Positions 25,601 through 38,759 of a DNA stretch of 64,000 nucleotides are shown here, one piece after another. The notes beneath the pieces were generated by a model. That model had not been told where the DNA came from, made no database searches, and saw nothing but the letters and a program-made list of their open reading frames with translations. Origin of the DNA: Trifolium pratense. Lineage: Eukaryota; Streptophyta; Magnoliopsida; Fabales; Fabaceae. Made by a program: the position numbers and the translations under genes. The DNA lies in contig NC_060065.1 in assembly GCF_020283565.1 (NCBI RefSeq), positions 43,884,409-43,948,408 on the forward strand, given 5' to 3'. Position 1 is the first letter of the stretch, and each line of letters starts with the position of its first letter.

Positions 25601-25606
25601 TAGAGT

Positions 25607-27605
25607 TGTAACGACCCGATTTTTTAGTAAATCGATATTTTATATATATGCATATATTTTGGGTTAGTGTTAAATATTTATTTACGCGACGTATAATTAT
25701 TTATCGCGAACATAAGTTTGTGAGCGAAATCTTTGCCATGTTAGTGGGCTTGGGCGTGTGATAGAAGCTTAGTGGGCTTAGGCAAGTTGGGCTTGAACCA
25801 AGAGAATTGGAGAGTAGTATAAGTAGCAAGTCAAAACCATGAATAGTCTCACAATTCATTTTTCATGAGAAGTTAGAAGTTAGCAAGAGAGAAAGCTAAG
25901 CTAGGGTTTTGGCTAGGAGAGCAAGGAGAAGAACTCGAGCAAGGAGAAGAGTATAGAGGCCAAGAATCATCGTTCAATCTAAGGTGAGAGTGGTTAAGCA
26001 TAAGCTTGGGTGATCCAAGAGAGGGGAGGTGTCTAGCCTCCATTCCTGAACTCTCTCATCCAATTTCTTTGGGGTTTGGGTGAAATTTCTTTATCATAAA
26101 CATGTCTTTTCATCTTAGTATGCTTAATGAACATCTAGGAGGGAATATGTATATGTTTGATGATGGTTTTGCATGTTTATGCAACTTTGCTTATTTTGCA
26201 AGAAATTGACATGATTTTGAGTGTTTGATGTATTTGGATGTTTGGAAGGGATGATTAATGTTCCTTGATACCATATATGCTTGGAATTGTTGTTTATAAG
26301 AATTTATAACATGTCTAGATGAATTTTTGAGTGGATTCAAGGTTAAACCGCCTTATTGAAACTCAAGAACAGATATTTTTCTGGTGTAGTTCGCTAAGCG
26401 ACCAGGAGTTCGCTGTAGCGAATAGTTCGCTGAAGCTCGCCAATGCTCGCCATGAGCAGGTGACTTCCTGGTGAGGTTCGCTATGTCTCGCTAAGCCCTC
26501 GCTTAGCGAAGGCCTCAGTGACAGCAATTTTTGTTAATGTTTGTAAAGTGTGTGTATCCATGTATTTGGTTTCGTTTTGGTTTGGAATTATTATATGTTT
26601 AATAATTGTGTTGTGTAATGGCATTTATATAAAATGTCAAAGAAGTATATGTATTTTGTATATCGGGTTGTCCGATAAAGAAGAATATCAGTTTGTCTGA
26701 TAAAGAAGTTTAATGGATTATGTTATCCATGTAGTGAGCAGTAGCTTCGTGCTAAGTGATTATCATATGTTTGGTAAATGCATGGCATTCATAAATTCAT
26801 GCATTATTTAGGGATATCAGACTTGTCTGATAAAGAAGGATATTGGACTTGTCCAATAAAGAAGAATATCAATGGTAAGTTCCTTGATAAAGAAGATGGT
26901 ACCACATGCATTAGTCGTGTCTAGGTTGGCATGACATTGAATGTTTGGCATTAGTCGCATTTGAGTAAATGTGCAATTATGTGTTATGTGTTATGTGAGT
27001 TCTTTGTGTTGTCCGAGACGACGTGAAACTATCTGGTTGTGTAATTGTGTTATGTGTTATTTGGTGTATTCCTTATTGAAACATGTGTGTGAGTTAGTAA
27101 TACGTGATAGGTTGAATATAGGTGCGTTTCTATATTCGTATGTATGTGATTATGTTTACTAACTCTCTACCTAATTGTTATGTGCTGGACCTTTGGGGGT
27201 TCAGGTATTCAGGTCGAGGTTTCGATCGAGTTTTAGCTGCAGATCGTTTTGGTGTGGAGCACTTTTGGTGAGGAGCTAGTGTAGGCTACCTTTGTATAGT
27301 TTTGTTAAGTTTAGTTTGGTTGTGATGTATATTAGTGCTCTGGTAGTTGTAACATCGAGTCGGGGATCGTTTGTATTCCGTCGTATATCGATGCGAACAG
27401 CTTAACTTATGTTTTATGTAAATGAATTATCTTTGGAACTATTTTGTTCATTGCTTTGAAAATCCTTTATGTTATGTTTTCCGCTGCGACGTTTCGTGTC
27501 ATGTGCACGATCGTTTTGAAAATGTTTTCCGTAGCGCTCCGGCTACTTATCTTTAAAAAGTTTTTAAGATCACGTTTTTAAGGGTAGTTAGTTCGGGGTG
27601 TTACA
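25607..27605 (+). repeat. LTR 2 of the gag-only array
   Basis: This starts exactly 3,109 bp after LTR 1 and is 1,999 bp long. It serves as the right LTR of unit 1 and the left LTR of unit 2. I noticed only the 22915-equivalent difference from LTR 1 (G at 26024). Confidence 0.95.
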
Positions 27606-27728
27606 ATAGTTGGTATCAGAGCAGGTCGGTTCATGTGAGCCATTAGGATTTTCTTTCTCTTGTATGAAGCATGTGTTGGGTACACTGTTAATACATTCTA
27701 ACGTCGAGTTGTGATTCGTTCAGGAATC

Positions 27729-28649
27729 ATGGCTGCTGCTAGGACCAACGCTCAGATTGCACAAGCTTTGACTGCTTTGACTACATTGGTGGTAAGGGAT
27801 AATGACCCGGGAAGGGATAGTGAGAAAAGATTGGAAAGGTTTATGTCGCATAAACCGACTCTGTTTACCGGAGGCTATAACCCGGAGGGAGCTATCAAGT
27901 GGTTAGATGAGGTTGAGATCATCTTTGAAGCAATGAGTTGTTCTGAGGAGAACAAGACTACTTTGGGAACTTATGCCCTTAGAGAGGAGGCAATCGTTTG
28001 GTGGAGGAACGTGAGACTCAGGATAGGAGTGGACGGTGTTGCTATCGTTTGGGAAACTTTCAAAAGGGAATTTTTAAGGAAGTACTTTCCGGCTGATGTG
28101 AAGAATAAGAAAGTGATCGAGTTCATGGAGCTCAAGCAAGGAAATTTATCGGTCGCCGAGTATTCGGCTAAGTTTGAAGCTTTGTGTGTGTTTAGTCCAC
28201 ACTACAACACGGTGGAAGCCGAAGAGGATAAGTGTGTCAAGTTCGAGAGTGGACTTCGTCCGGATATCAAGCTTTTGATTGGATTTTCTGAAATCAGGGA
28301 TTTTCCGACCCTTATGACCAAGGCAAGGATTTGTGATGAAGATAGCAAAGCCAAGACCAACTACTATAAGGTTCTGAATGATAGGAAAGGAAAAGGTTTG
28401 GATCGTGGTAAGCCGTATGAGAACAAGGGCAATGGAAGTGGAAAGAAGAAGCAAGGAAGTGGAAGTTGTTACAAATGTGGAGAGCGGGGTCATATGTCAT
28501 ATGATTGCCCGAGGAAAAGCGACAAGTGTTTCAATTGTGGACAGTTTGGGCACAAGGCCGATGCTTGTCGGGTGAAAGTGTTTTGTTTCAATTGTGGCGA
28601 GGAAGGTCACAAGAGTCCGGTATGCAAGAAACCGAAGATGCCGCGTTGA
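27729..28649 (+). CDS. Retrotransposon Gag, unit 2
   Basis: The predicted protein is identical to the unit 1 Gag (306 aa, Retrotrans_gag domain plus three CCHC knuckles). It is preceded by the primer site at 27611-27622 and followed by the polypurine tract at 28702-28709. Confidence 0.93.
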   Translation: MAAARTNAQIAQALTALTTLVVRDNDPGRDSEKRLERFMSHKPTLFTGGYNPEGAIKWLDEVEIIFEAMSCSEENKTTLGTYALREEAIVWWRNVRLRIGVDGVAIVWETFKREFLRKYFPADVKNKKVIEFMELKQGNLSVAEYSAKFEALCVFSPHYNTVEAEEDKCVKFESGLRPDIKLLIGFSEIRDFPTLMTKARICDEDSKAKTNYYKVLNDRKGKGLDRGKPYENKGNGSGKKKQGSGSCYKCGERGHMSYDCPRKSDKCFNCGQFGHKADACRVKVFCFNCGEEGHKSPVCKKPKMPR

Positions 28650-28715
28650 GGGTTCGTTCTCTGTTTTATCTCTTAGGTAATTTCGAGGGCGAAATTCTTT
28701 TAAGGGGGGTAGAGT

Positions 28716-30714
28716 TGTAACGACCCGATTTTTTAGTAAATCGATATTTTATATATATGCATATATTTTGGGTTAGTGTTAAATATTTATTTACGCGACG
28801 TATAATTATTTATCGCGAACATAAGTTTGTGAGCGAAATCTTTGCCATGTTAGTGGGCTTGGGCGTGTGATAGAAGCTTAGTGGGCTTAGGCAAGTTGGG
28901 CTTGAACCAAGAGAATTGGAGAGTAGTATAAGTAGCAAGTCAAAACCATGAATAGTCTCACAATTCATTTTTCATGAGAAGTTAGAAGTTAGCAAGAGAG
29001 AAAGCTAAGCTAGGGTTTTGGCTAGGAGAGCAAGGAGAAGAACTCGAGCAAGGAGAAGAGTATAGAGGCCAAGAATCATCGTTCAATCTAAGGTGAGAGT
29101 GGTTAAGCATAAGCTTGGGTGATCCAAGAGAGGGGAGGTGTCTAGCCTCCATTCCTGAACTCTCTCATCCAATTTCTTTGGGGTTTGGGTGAAATTTCTT
29201 TATCATAAACATGTCTTTTCATCTTAGTATGCTTAATGAACATCTAGGAGGGAATATGTATATGTTTGATGATGGTTTTGCATGTTTATGCAACTTTGCT
29301 TATTTTGCAAGAAATTGACATGATTTTGAGTGTTTGATGTATTTGGATGTTTGGAAGGGATGATTAATGTTCCTTGATACCATATATGCTTGGAATTGTT
29401 GTTTATAAGAATTTATAACATGTCTAGATGAATTTTTGAGTGGATTCAAGGTTAAACCGCCTTATTGAAACTCAAGAACAGATATTTTTCTGGTGTAGTT
29501 CGCTAAGCGACCAGGAGTTCGCTGTAGCGAATAGTTCGCTGAAGCTCGCCAATGCTCGCCATGAGCAGGTGACTTCCTGGTGAGGTTCGCTATGTCTCGC
29601 TAAGCCCTCGCTTAGTGAAGGCCTCAGTGACAGCAATTTTTGTTAATGTTTGTAAAGTGTGTGTATCCATGTATTTGGTTTCGTTTTGGTTTGGAATTAT
29701 TATATGTTTAATAATTGTGTTGTGTAATGGCATTTATATAAAATGTCAAAGAAGTATATGTATTTTGTATATCGGGTTGTCCGATAAAGAAGAATATCAG
29801 TTTGTCTGATAAAGAAGTTTAATGGATTATGTTATCCATGTAGTGAGCAGTAGCTTCGTGCTAAGTGATTATCATATGTTTGGTAAATGCATGGCATTCA
29901 TAAATTCATGCATTATTTAGGGATATCAGACTTGTCTGATAAAGAAGGATATTGGACTTGTCCAATAAAGAAGAATATCAATGGTAAGTTCCTTGATAAA
30001 GAAGATGGTACCACATGCATTAGTCGTGTCTAGGTTGGCATGACATTGAATGTTTGGCATTAGTCGCATTTGAGTAAATGTGCAATTATGTGTTATGTGT
30101 TATGTGAGTTCTTTGTGTTGTCCGAGACGACGTGAAACTATCTGGTTGTGTAATTGTGTTATGTGTTATTTGGTGTATTCCTTATTGAAACATGTGTGTG
30201 AGTTAGTAATACGTGATAGGTTGAATATAGGTGCGTTTCTATATTCGTATGTATGTGATTATGTTTACTAACTCTCTACCTAATTGTTATGTGCTGGACC
30301 TTTGGGGGTTCAGGTATTCAGGTCGAGGTTTCGATCGAGTTTTAGCTGCAGATCGTTTTGGTGTGGAGCACTTTTGGTGAGGAGCTAGTGTAGGCTACCT
30401 TTGTATAGTTTTGTTAAGTTTAGTTTGGTTGTGATGTATATTAGTGCTCTGGTAGTTGTAACATCGAGTCGGGGATCGTTTGTATTCCGTCGTATATCGA
30501 TGCGAACAGCTTAACTTATGTTTTATGTAAATGAATTATCTTTGGAACTATTTTGTTCATTGCTTTGAAAATCCTTTATGTTATGTTTTCCGCTGCGACG
30601 TTTCGTGTCATGTGCACGATCGTTTTGAAAATGTTTTCCGTAGCGCTCCGGCTACTTATCTTTAAAAAGTTTTTAAGATCACGTTTTTAAGGGTAGTTAG
30701 TTCGGGGTGTTACA
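28716..30714 (+). repeat. LTR 3 of the gag-only array
   Basis: 1,999 bp. It carries a private change at 29616 (T for C) that breaks one arm of the TCGCTAAG/CTTAGCGA hairpin present in the other LTRs. Confidence 0.95.
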
Positions 30715-30837
30715 ATAGTTGGTATCAGAGCAGGTCGGTTCATGTGAGCCATTAGGATTTTCTTTCTCTTGTATGAAGCATGTGTTGGGTACACTGTTAA
30801 TACATTCTAACGTCGAGTTGTGATTCGTTCAGGAATC

Positions 30838-31758
30838 ATGGCTGCTGCTAGGACCAACGCTCAGATTGCACAAGCTTTGACTGCTTTGACTACATTGGTG
30901 GTAAGGGATAATGACCCGGGAAGGGATAGTGAGAAAAGATTGGAAAGGTTTATGTCGCATAAACCGACTCTGTTTACCGGAGGCTATAACCCGGAGGGAG
31001 CTATCAAGTGGTTAGATGAGGTTGAGATCATCTTTGAAGCAATGAGTTGTTCTGAGGAGAACAAGACTACTTTGGGAACTTATGCCCTTAGAGAGGAGGC
31101 AATCGTTTGGTGGAGGAACGTGAGACTCAGGATAGGAGTGGACGGTGTTGCTATCGTTTGGGAAACTTTCAAAAGGGAATTTTTAAGGAAGTACTTTCCG
31201 GCTGATGTGAAGAATAAGAAAGTGATCGAGTTCATGGAGCTCAAGCAAGGAAATTTATCGGTCGCCGAGTATTCGGCTAAGTTTGAAGCTTTGTGTGTGT
31301 TTAGTCCACACTACAACACGGTGGAAGCCGAAGAGGATAAGTGTGTCAAGTTCGAGAGTGGACTTCGTCCGGATATCAAGCTTTTGATTGGATTTTCTGA
31401 AATCAGGGATTTTCCGACCCTTATGACCAAGGCAAGGATTTGTGATGAAGATAGCAAAGCCAAGACCAACTACTATAAGGTTCTGAATGATAGGAAAGGA
31501 AAAGGTTTGGATCGTGGTAAGCCGTATGAGAACAAGGGCAATGGAAGTGGAAAGAAGAAGCAAGGAAGTGGAAGTTGTTACAAATGTGGAGAGCGGGGTC
31601 ATATGTCATATGATTGCCCGAGGAAAAGCGACAAGTGTTTCAATTGTGGACAGTTTGGGCACAAGGCCGATGCTTGTCGGGTGAAAGTGTTTTGTTTCAA
31701 TTGTGGCGAGGAAGGTCACAAGAGTCCGGTATGCAAGAAACCGAAGATGCCGCGTTGA
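30838..31758 (+). CDS. Retrotransposon Gag, unit 3
   Basis: The third identical 306-aa Gag frame, with primer site at 30720-30731 and polypurine tract at 31811-31818. Identity of all three proteins shows that the amplification is recent or that the copies are being homogenised. Confidence 0.93.
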   Translation: MAAARTNAQIAQALTALTTLVVRDNDPGRDSEKRLERFMSHKPTLFTGGYNPEGAIKWLDEVEIIFEAMSCSEENKTTLGTYALREEAIVWWRNVRLRIGVDGVAIVWETFKREFLRKYFPADVKNKKVIEFMELKQGNLSVAEYSAKFEALCVFSPHYNTVEAEEDKCVKFESGLRPDIKLLIGFSEIRDFPTLMTKARICDEDSKAKTNYYKVLNDRKGKGLDRGKPYENKGNGSGKKKQGSGSCYKCGERGHMSYDCPRKSDKCFNCGQFGHKADACRVKVFCFNCGEEGHKSPVCKKPKMPR

Positions 31759-31824
31759 GGGTTCGTTCTCTGTTTTATCTCTTAGGTAATTTCGAGGGCG
31801 AAATTCTTTTAAGGGGGGTAGAGT

Positions 31825-32142
31825 TGTAACGACCCGATTTTTTAGTAAATCGATATTTTATATATATGCATATATTTTGGGTTAGTGTTAAATATTTATT
31901 TACGCGACGTATAATTATTTATCGCGAACATAAGTTTGTGAGCGAAATCTTTGCCATGTTAGTGGGCTTGGGCGTGTGATAGAAGCTTAGTGGGCTTAGG
32001 CAAGTTGGGCTTGAACCAAGAGAATTGGAGAGTAGTATAAGTAGCAAGTCAAAACCATGAATAGTCTCACAATTCATTTTTCATGAGAAGTTAGAAGTTA
32101 GCAAGAGAGAAAGCTAAGCTAGGGTTTTGGCTAGGAGAGCAA
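31825..32142 (+). repeat. LTR 4, left part (interrupted)
   Basis: The first 318 bp of the fourth LTR, up to the insertion point of the copia element in GAGAGCAA. The AGCAA at 32138-32142 is the left 5-bp target-site duplication of that insertion. Confidence 0.93.
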
Positions 32143-33679
32143 TGAAGGAAAATTGATACGATAAAAGCAGCGGAATTTTAAAATTTTCCTTTTGTGATCC
32201 TTACGAATGGTCATGAATTGTGTTTAGAGTTTTACCTTTTGGTTCGAAAACTCCCTTTAAATCACGAACGGCTATCGAACACTTCGAATCACGAACAAGG
32301 TCACGAACAAGAACCTCGAACCGTCACGAACAAGGTCACCACCAAGTCACCAACGAATTTGATCACAAGCGTTAAAGGTATAACGCCTCTAGCCAGTCCA
32401 CACGAACAACAACCTTCAATGGAGTGCTAGCTCCAATGGTTTGAAGGGTTAGGAGAAAGGAGGCACAAAATAAGGATTAGGGTTTTTCACAAAAACTCTA
32501 GAAAGGTGATTAGGGTTTCTCAAGAGAGGAGAGAACAAAGGCTCATGAGAATGAGTAACAAAAGTGTGTAACTTTTTCTCCTTACCACAAGGGTTCTATT
32601 TATAGAACCACTTGCCATGGCAAAATTACACTAAAGCCCTTTTAACTAAATGGGCTATAGTGGGCGCCATTCTCATGTAAATATGTCTAGTACATATTTG
32701 CACCCCCTTCTTGCTACATCATACCATATGATGTAATGCTCATTTTAATTACCATAATACCCTTATCATATTTCCTTATTTCTCCAAGGTGCACCGTACC
32801 TTACGGTGTTCCAATCTCACTAGATTGTTCTTATGTGTGTGACCCTGTAGGTTTCCGTAACATTGACAATTATAATAAATCACTATTTATTACAATAAAC
32901 AGTGAGCGGTATCTAGCAACACATCACTGCTACTCAAGTTACGAGAAATTAACATGTGATCTAAACATAACCTCTTGTGATAATATCAGTGTGTATAATT
33001 ACCCCTTTGCCCTTTATGTCTATATTGAACACAAAACATACTTGGTGTCATCTTTGTCCAGTTCAATATTGGGCCCATGACATTTATCCTGTTATGCAGG
33101 ATTGGCAAATTCCATCTAGGTCACTACTGTCCCTCAGCATGCTTTGTGAAGTACCCATCAACTGCCTTTATGGTTATCCTGTTACGGATAACGTTAGATC
33201 AGCAACAAAGTACTTGACTCCACATCTAGGGTACAAAGTGGTTTCAGGTCTAAGGGCGGTTTACACCATTATCACCATGAGAGTAACTTATGACACTTTG
33301 CATAACTTTGCATGTAGTACTCTCATAGCGGGTCAATCCAGTATAAATATTACTCCTAATATTTATACCTACGTCAAGACTTGATAACTCCTTATCCCAT
33401 GATCCATGAGATGTGATCATCAGTCTATCTTCATAATAGTCTTTATGCTTTTAAGGTTATCCCCTTTACCTTAAAGCTCGACTACAGATACTTTAAGAAT
33501 AGTGTCCTTATGTTTAATATTATCTCATGATTAAGTCACACTTAATTATTAAACGGACTTTCTATTCTAGGGACTTCATTATTTTGCAACCTTACAAATA
33601 TAATAAAGAAATGCCATATTTATATACTCCTAAAGCAAATACTATGAAAATAGATTGGCTCTTAGGGCTTACTCCAACA
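32143..33679 (-). repeat. Copia LTR, 3' side of the element
   Basis: 1,537 bp. On the minus strand it begins TGTTGGAGTAAG and ends CCTTCA. Short frames of 78, 114 and 135 aa within it are LTR sequence read by chance and recur in the other LTR. Confidence 0.92.
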
Positions 33680-36600
33680 ATCTCCCACTAGCACTAAAGC
33701 CAATCTAGGTTTCTCTTAATACCTATAGACTTAGTATGCCCATCACGCTTCAACTGCGCAAGAGGCTTTGTTAGTGGATAAGGAACTATTTCCTATGTTG
33801 GTATCTTACGTATCTTTCAACGTTCTATTTCGATCTCTATCGAAATATATAAGTGTCTAAGTATATTCATGAATCGTCGGTGAGATCTATTTTCAAGTGT
33901 TCTTGCAAGATTAAACTATTACCATCACTAATGTGATTAATGTGACTTGTAACACCGGAAACATATCTTTAGCTCAATCATGAGCCAAACGATCCAATCT
34001 TAAATACTCAACTTATTTAACTGAAACAAACATATTACGAAGCTTATCTTATAGCTTTCAATGCTTGTATTCAGCCATGATATACAATACATTGGTATGG
34101 AAACTTCCTTCATTATAACTTCCTTATAATGATCCTTCCCATACCTATCTATTTCAAGAAATAGGCCTTAGTTCCTTTAAGGTCCTTAGGGATATTCTTG
34201 AAGGTAAGTTAGTGTCAAACACTAATTTCAATTTTGGTACATAGGTTATTCCTAACTCTTTAGGAATTCTTGCCTAAGTGTTTCATCAAGAGTTATTTTC
34301 TTAGTCATGTCTCACATGTATAAGAAAAATGTCTTGATGATTAATATGATATCAGATATTATCACTCCCACTAAAACTTTGTATGCACAAGATTTATATT
34401 TGTCCTTCATTTGTTTTCCACAAAACTTTCAAAAGGAACAAATATTCAAATTTATTCGATCTAATCAAAGTTAGATAGGTTTGTCCTTGTTAATTTGTTT
34501 TCATAAAACTTCATAAAAGGAACAAACAATAATTTAATTTTCTGAGAACTCTATCTAATCAAAATTAGATAGCTACAAGTTATATACCTTTCTAGCATCA
34601 TTTGGATCAACAAAACCCTTACGTATATGTCCAACGCATATATATGAGGTCATTCCAATTAAGGAATGCAACTTTGTTATCCATCTACCAAAACATGTAG
34701 TACAACATTTAGCAGAAGCAATCAAATATTATAAGGTATTCTTAATACCATCCATATCAGTGTTCAAAAAGAATACTCACTTTCATCGTATGAGTCTTAC
34801 TCATCTTGAAGACATAACCATTATCTACATAAGGTTAGTGTATATGGATTCTGTATGAGATTTCATGGCATTTAGCCACTTCTCATAATCTAGATCGTCT
34901 TACGACCTTTTAGAAAGTCAAAGACTCATCTTCCATGAGAATCATATCACATTGCTGAGTCATGATAAAACCATACCTTGTAGCCATATGTGATATGTTA
35001 GACTTATCTTGGATTTGTGCAACTTTAAAACAATGGTTCTTCAACAACCTTGAGGAACCGGTTTGCATTCCCTTTTAAATAAATATGTTTTGTGGTACTT
35101 GAATTTATTCAAGTTCTATATCACTCCCACTGTCTCTTTTAGAGACACACTCCCACTAGAGGAATGTTTCAAACCTAGCAACAAAACAACCTTTTGTCCT
35201 TAAGAGTGATATAGGACCAATATCCCTTTCTTTAGGATATTTCCACTTATTCATTCATTCATTTGGAATTAGATTTATCTAATAAATTTTAATCCAAAAT
35301 TCTCATAAAGACAAACTTGGTACTCTTACCTCCATATCGCATATGGTGTCTTTATGATCATTTTAAAAGGGAACTAATTGTGGGTGAAGATTAATTATAA
35401 GTAAAGAGATTTATAGAAAGAGTCAATATATAATTAAACTATCCTTAAATCATGTCAAACATGATGTGATAAAATAGTTATTATAGTCTTTTAATTAAGT
35501 ATTTACTGATATGACTCATTCATATAACTTAAATACTTTTGTCGAGTTCTATTTTCTTCATTGTTGAATTTCTTTGACAAATTCAAAGATTTCTAATTGG
35601 TGTCATACACCTACCAACATCTAATGATTTTAATCATCAATGTTAATGAAGTAAAATAAACTCAATATACAAAATATGTTTAGTGGTCGACATACATCTC
35701 ATGTATATTGTTCAAATAGGTCATGCGTTATTTTATTGACACATCGAATATTTGTACTAAACAACAATGCTCTTGATATATTTAAGGTCCAAATCATATT
35801 TGGCTCTTATCACGATTGTTATAGATAACCCTATCAAGACCATGGAACCCTAGTCCATTACTTGACTTGGAGTAATAGTATAGAAAACTTTGCTTAAATG
35901 ATAGGACCATTACTTGTCTTATCATTTAAGGCTACAATTCATATATTGTCAATACAAGATATACAATTGCTACTTCTATTACTAGATGGAATTCAATAAC
36001 AATTATTGTGTTCCATTTCAAACTCGATTTTAAGTCATTGCATAAGCTCTCATTATCAATGAAACAATTTTCATTCTAGATATGGGTTGACTTAAAATTA
36101 TAGCCAATGTTCTAATTCTTTAAGCATCTCTATTTTCGAAAAATTGAGATTCAACATCTTGTATCATATACTTTTGATGTAGAAATAGAAATTTTGACTT
36201 TCTATAACAATATGTGCATTATTGAAGTCTCACTTCATACTTTTGGTTTGACTCTTCCAAGAACTATTTACGTCATTTTTATTTAATGGTCTAACCATAG
36301 CCGTTCTACTTTGACAACCATTTTGTACTATTCAAATAAGAGGAATATAAATCTTATTTATATTATATCTCAAATCTTTGATAGTGCAAATTAATTCTCA
36401 TTCAACTCAACAAATTCCGGTAGATATTCAAAACAATTTTGTCTATATCTATTCCATTATAATTTGTTAGATTGATCCTATGACCAACTTTTGATCCATT
36501 GAGAAATTTATCATACTCTAAAGTTCTTTCAAAAGGATCTTACTTGAGATTAAATGATCACATCATTTATTATATATTCTATATCTAGACGTCAACTTGA

Positions 36601-38759
36601 TGCTTCTAACAAGTATCCCTTTTCAATCTAGTTATGGTAGGTTGTTCACAGTTTATAGTTCAAGACTTATAGTTTTCTCGCATTTGAGAACAATTCTCAA
36701 TTTGTACCAATACAGAAACTCCTTTCTGAAAATCTTGTCCTTCATAAGGACAACTTAATATGTATTGTATTTCGAAATTCTAATTACAAAGATATGTAAG
36801 ATATTATGACTAAATCATATTTAATTTGGTCTTTAATTAAATACGCTCTCTCACTATTTTACTCAAAACAAATGACCCTCGACATTTGATTCGGAAAATC
36901 CCGTTGGAAGATTTTCTAGTGAGAATGAGATCCATATTTCACTTCGTTTTAAGTCAGCGTTGGGCTGATTACACAAAACTTAGTTATTTAGGTAGGAAAC
37001 TCCTTTCCAATTGTATCTCATACAACTCTCATATCCTTTCTATTGGGTGAATAACACTTATTCTAATCCATCACATGGAATGACCCAATACTTGCTTCTA
37101 AAGTCATATAATCTTATTATATTTTCTTTAGTTAAGTTAGACCCATTAAATAGCGATCGGATAAATAAATTACCTCACCGCAACTTATCAATATTGACAA
37201 TGCACTTCGCGTTGGCAAAACCTACATTGATCGATATTGATCTTGAAGGGCGCTATTCGTTGGAAAGCAATAAAACTTAATATTAATTCCTTTGAGGGCT
37301 TTTATAATTAATTTGATCTCACCTTACCACGGCTTACATACAATGACGTCACTCCATTCATAACATGCATCAACATACATAATATAATAAAATGAAACAG
37401 TTATGGCCCATAGCGCATTTGTTCTCCCAAGCCAATGAGAGAACCTAATCTAACCTAAAACGATCTATACTTCTCCAAGCATGATCTCCAAGGTTGACCT
37501 CCATTGTTCTTCTTCTTCATAATATTACATAATAATATAAAAGAATACTCGTTTTACATACGAGGGAGTGGATGAGAAGAGAATATAGAGAATAGAGATA
37601 AGGCACGACACGCAGGCCGTATTTAAAAACCAAATGCAATAAAATAAACTAAGGCCATAACCGATCATCAAATATAATAATAACAAACAAACTTTATTAT
37701 TATTAAAGTCTCATAATTAATTAAATCCGGCGATTGATCAAATCAGGTAAGTTTGATTCAAATATTTAATTCACAATTAAATATTTCGAATCAAAATTTG
37801 CTAAAATAAATAACATTATTTTAAAGTAGAATTAAATCTTTTGACAATTCTCCAAATATGGAAAATTATTTAATCAAAACCTTTTTGAATAAAATATTTC
37901 CAAAATTGGTAATATTATCTTTTAAAACAATTTTAAAAGATATTTCTAGAGATTTGAAACGATTTCATAATTAAATATATTTGTCAAATATGGAAAATTA
38001 TTTAATCAAAACCCTTTTGAATAAAATATTTCCAAAATTGATGATATTATCTTTTAAAACAATTTTAAAAGATATTTCTAGAATTTTGAAACGATTTCAA
38101 AATTAAATATATTTATCATCTACTTTTCGCATCAACACTTGATACGTTTTGCAAATCCTAATTTTAATGACACAACATTTGTGCAACCCTTTCATGCCGT
38201 CAAAATTCCTTATGACCAAATTCAATCCAATTGATCAACATGTCATTGTTTCACCATACAAATGTCGGATTCCGAAACAAATGAACACGGCTCGCTTTAA
38301 TTGAATAACTTTCATAATAATTTTAACGAAATTACTAACGGTATATCACATACACCATTTTGCATTACGGTTACTTATATCATATATAAGTTTATGGCCG
38401 TTCTTGATTGTGTAACCTTAGGACAATTAACATATCGCATGCTTCACCATACAAGTGTCGGATTCCGAAGCCGTTTCAATGTTAATTACCCAATTCATAC
38501 ACAAAACTTACATCACATGTAAGTATTGACCGTTCTTGTTCGTGTAACCTTAGGACAATCAACATATCGCATGCTCCACCATACAAGTGTCGGATTCCGG
38601 AGCCGTTTCAATGTTAATCATCCAATTTATACACAAACAACCGTCAAATTTTAATTACTCGATTTTAATCTTTTATTAACTGTTTTAATCATATTAAAAC
38701 TGAATTCATGAATTTAAACAAACATCAATTCATGGTTTCGTAAGTGGCTCTGATACCAC
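33680..38759 (-). pseudogene. Decayed copia interior
   Basis: About 5.1 kb, AT-rich and full of stops in all frames. The reverse-transcriptase start near 34834-34887 is the only block I could place with confidence. A repeated pair at 37850-37960 and 37980-38110 (GGAAAATTATTTAATCAAAA, then TTTTAAAAGATATTTCTAGA) and another at 38400-38480 and 38525-38610 (CATACAAGTGTCGGATTCCG) show local duplications near the element 5' end. Confidence 0.75.

Noticed and set aside
25269..25611. 65- and 71-codon plus-strand frames overlapping the end of gag
   Set aside because: Out-of-frame reads of the zinc-knuckle region with no domain of their own; not a protease.
32736..33384. 114- and 135-codon frames in the copia LTR
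   Set aside because: They lie in the LTR on the strand opposite to the element, and one is broken in the other LTR by the only difference seen.
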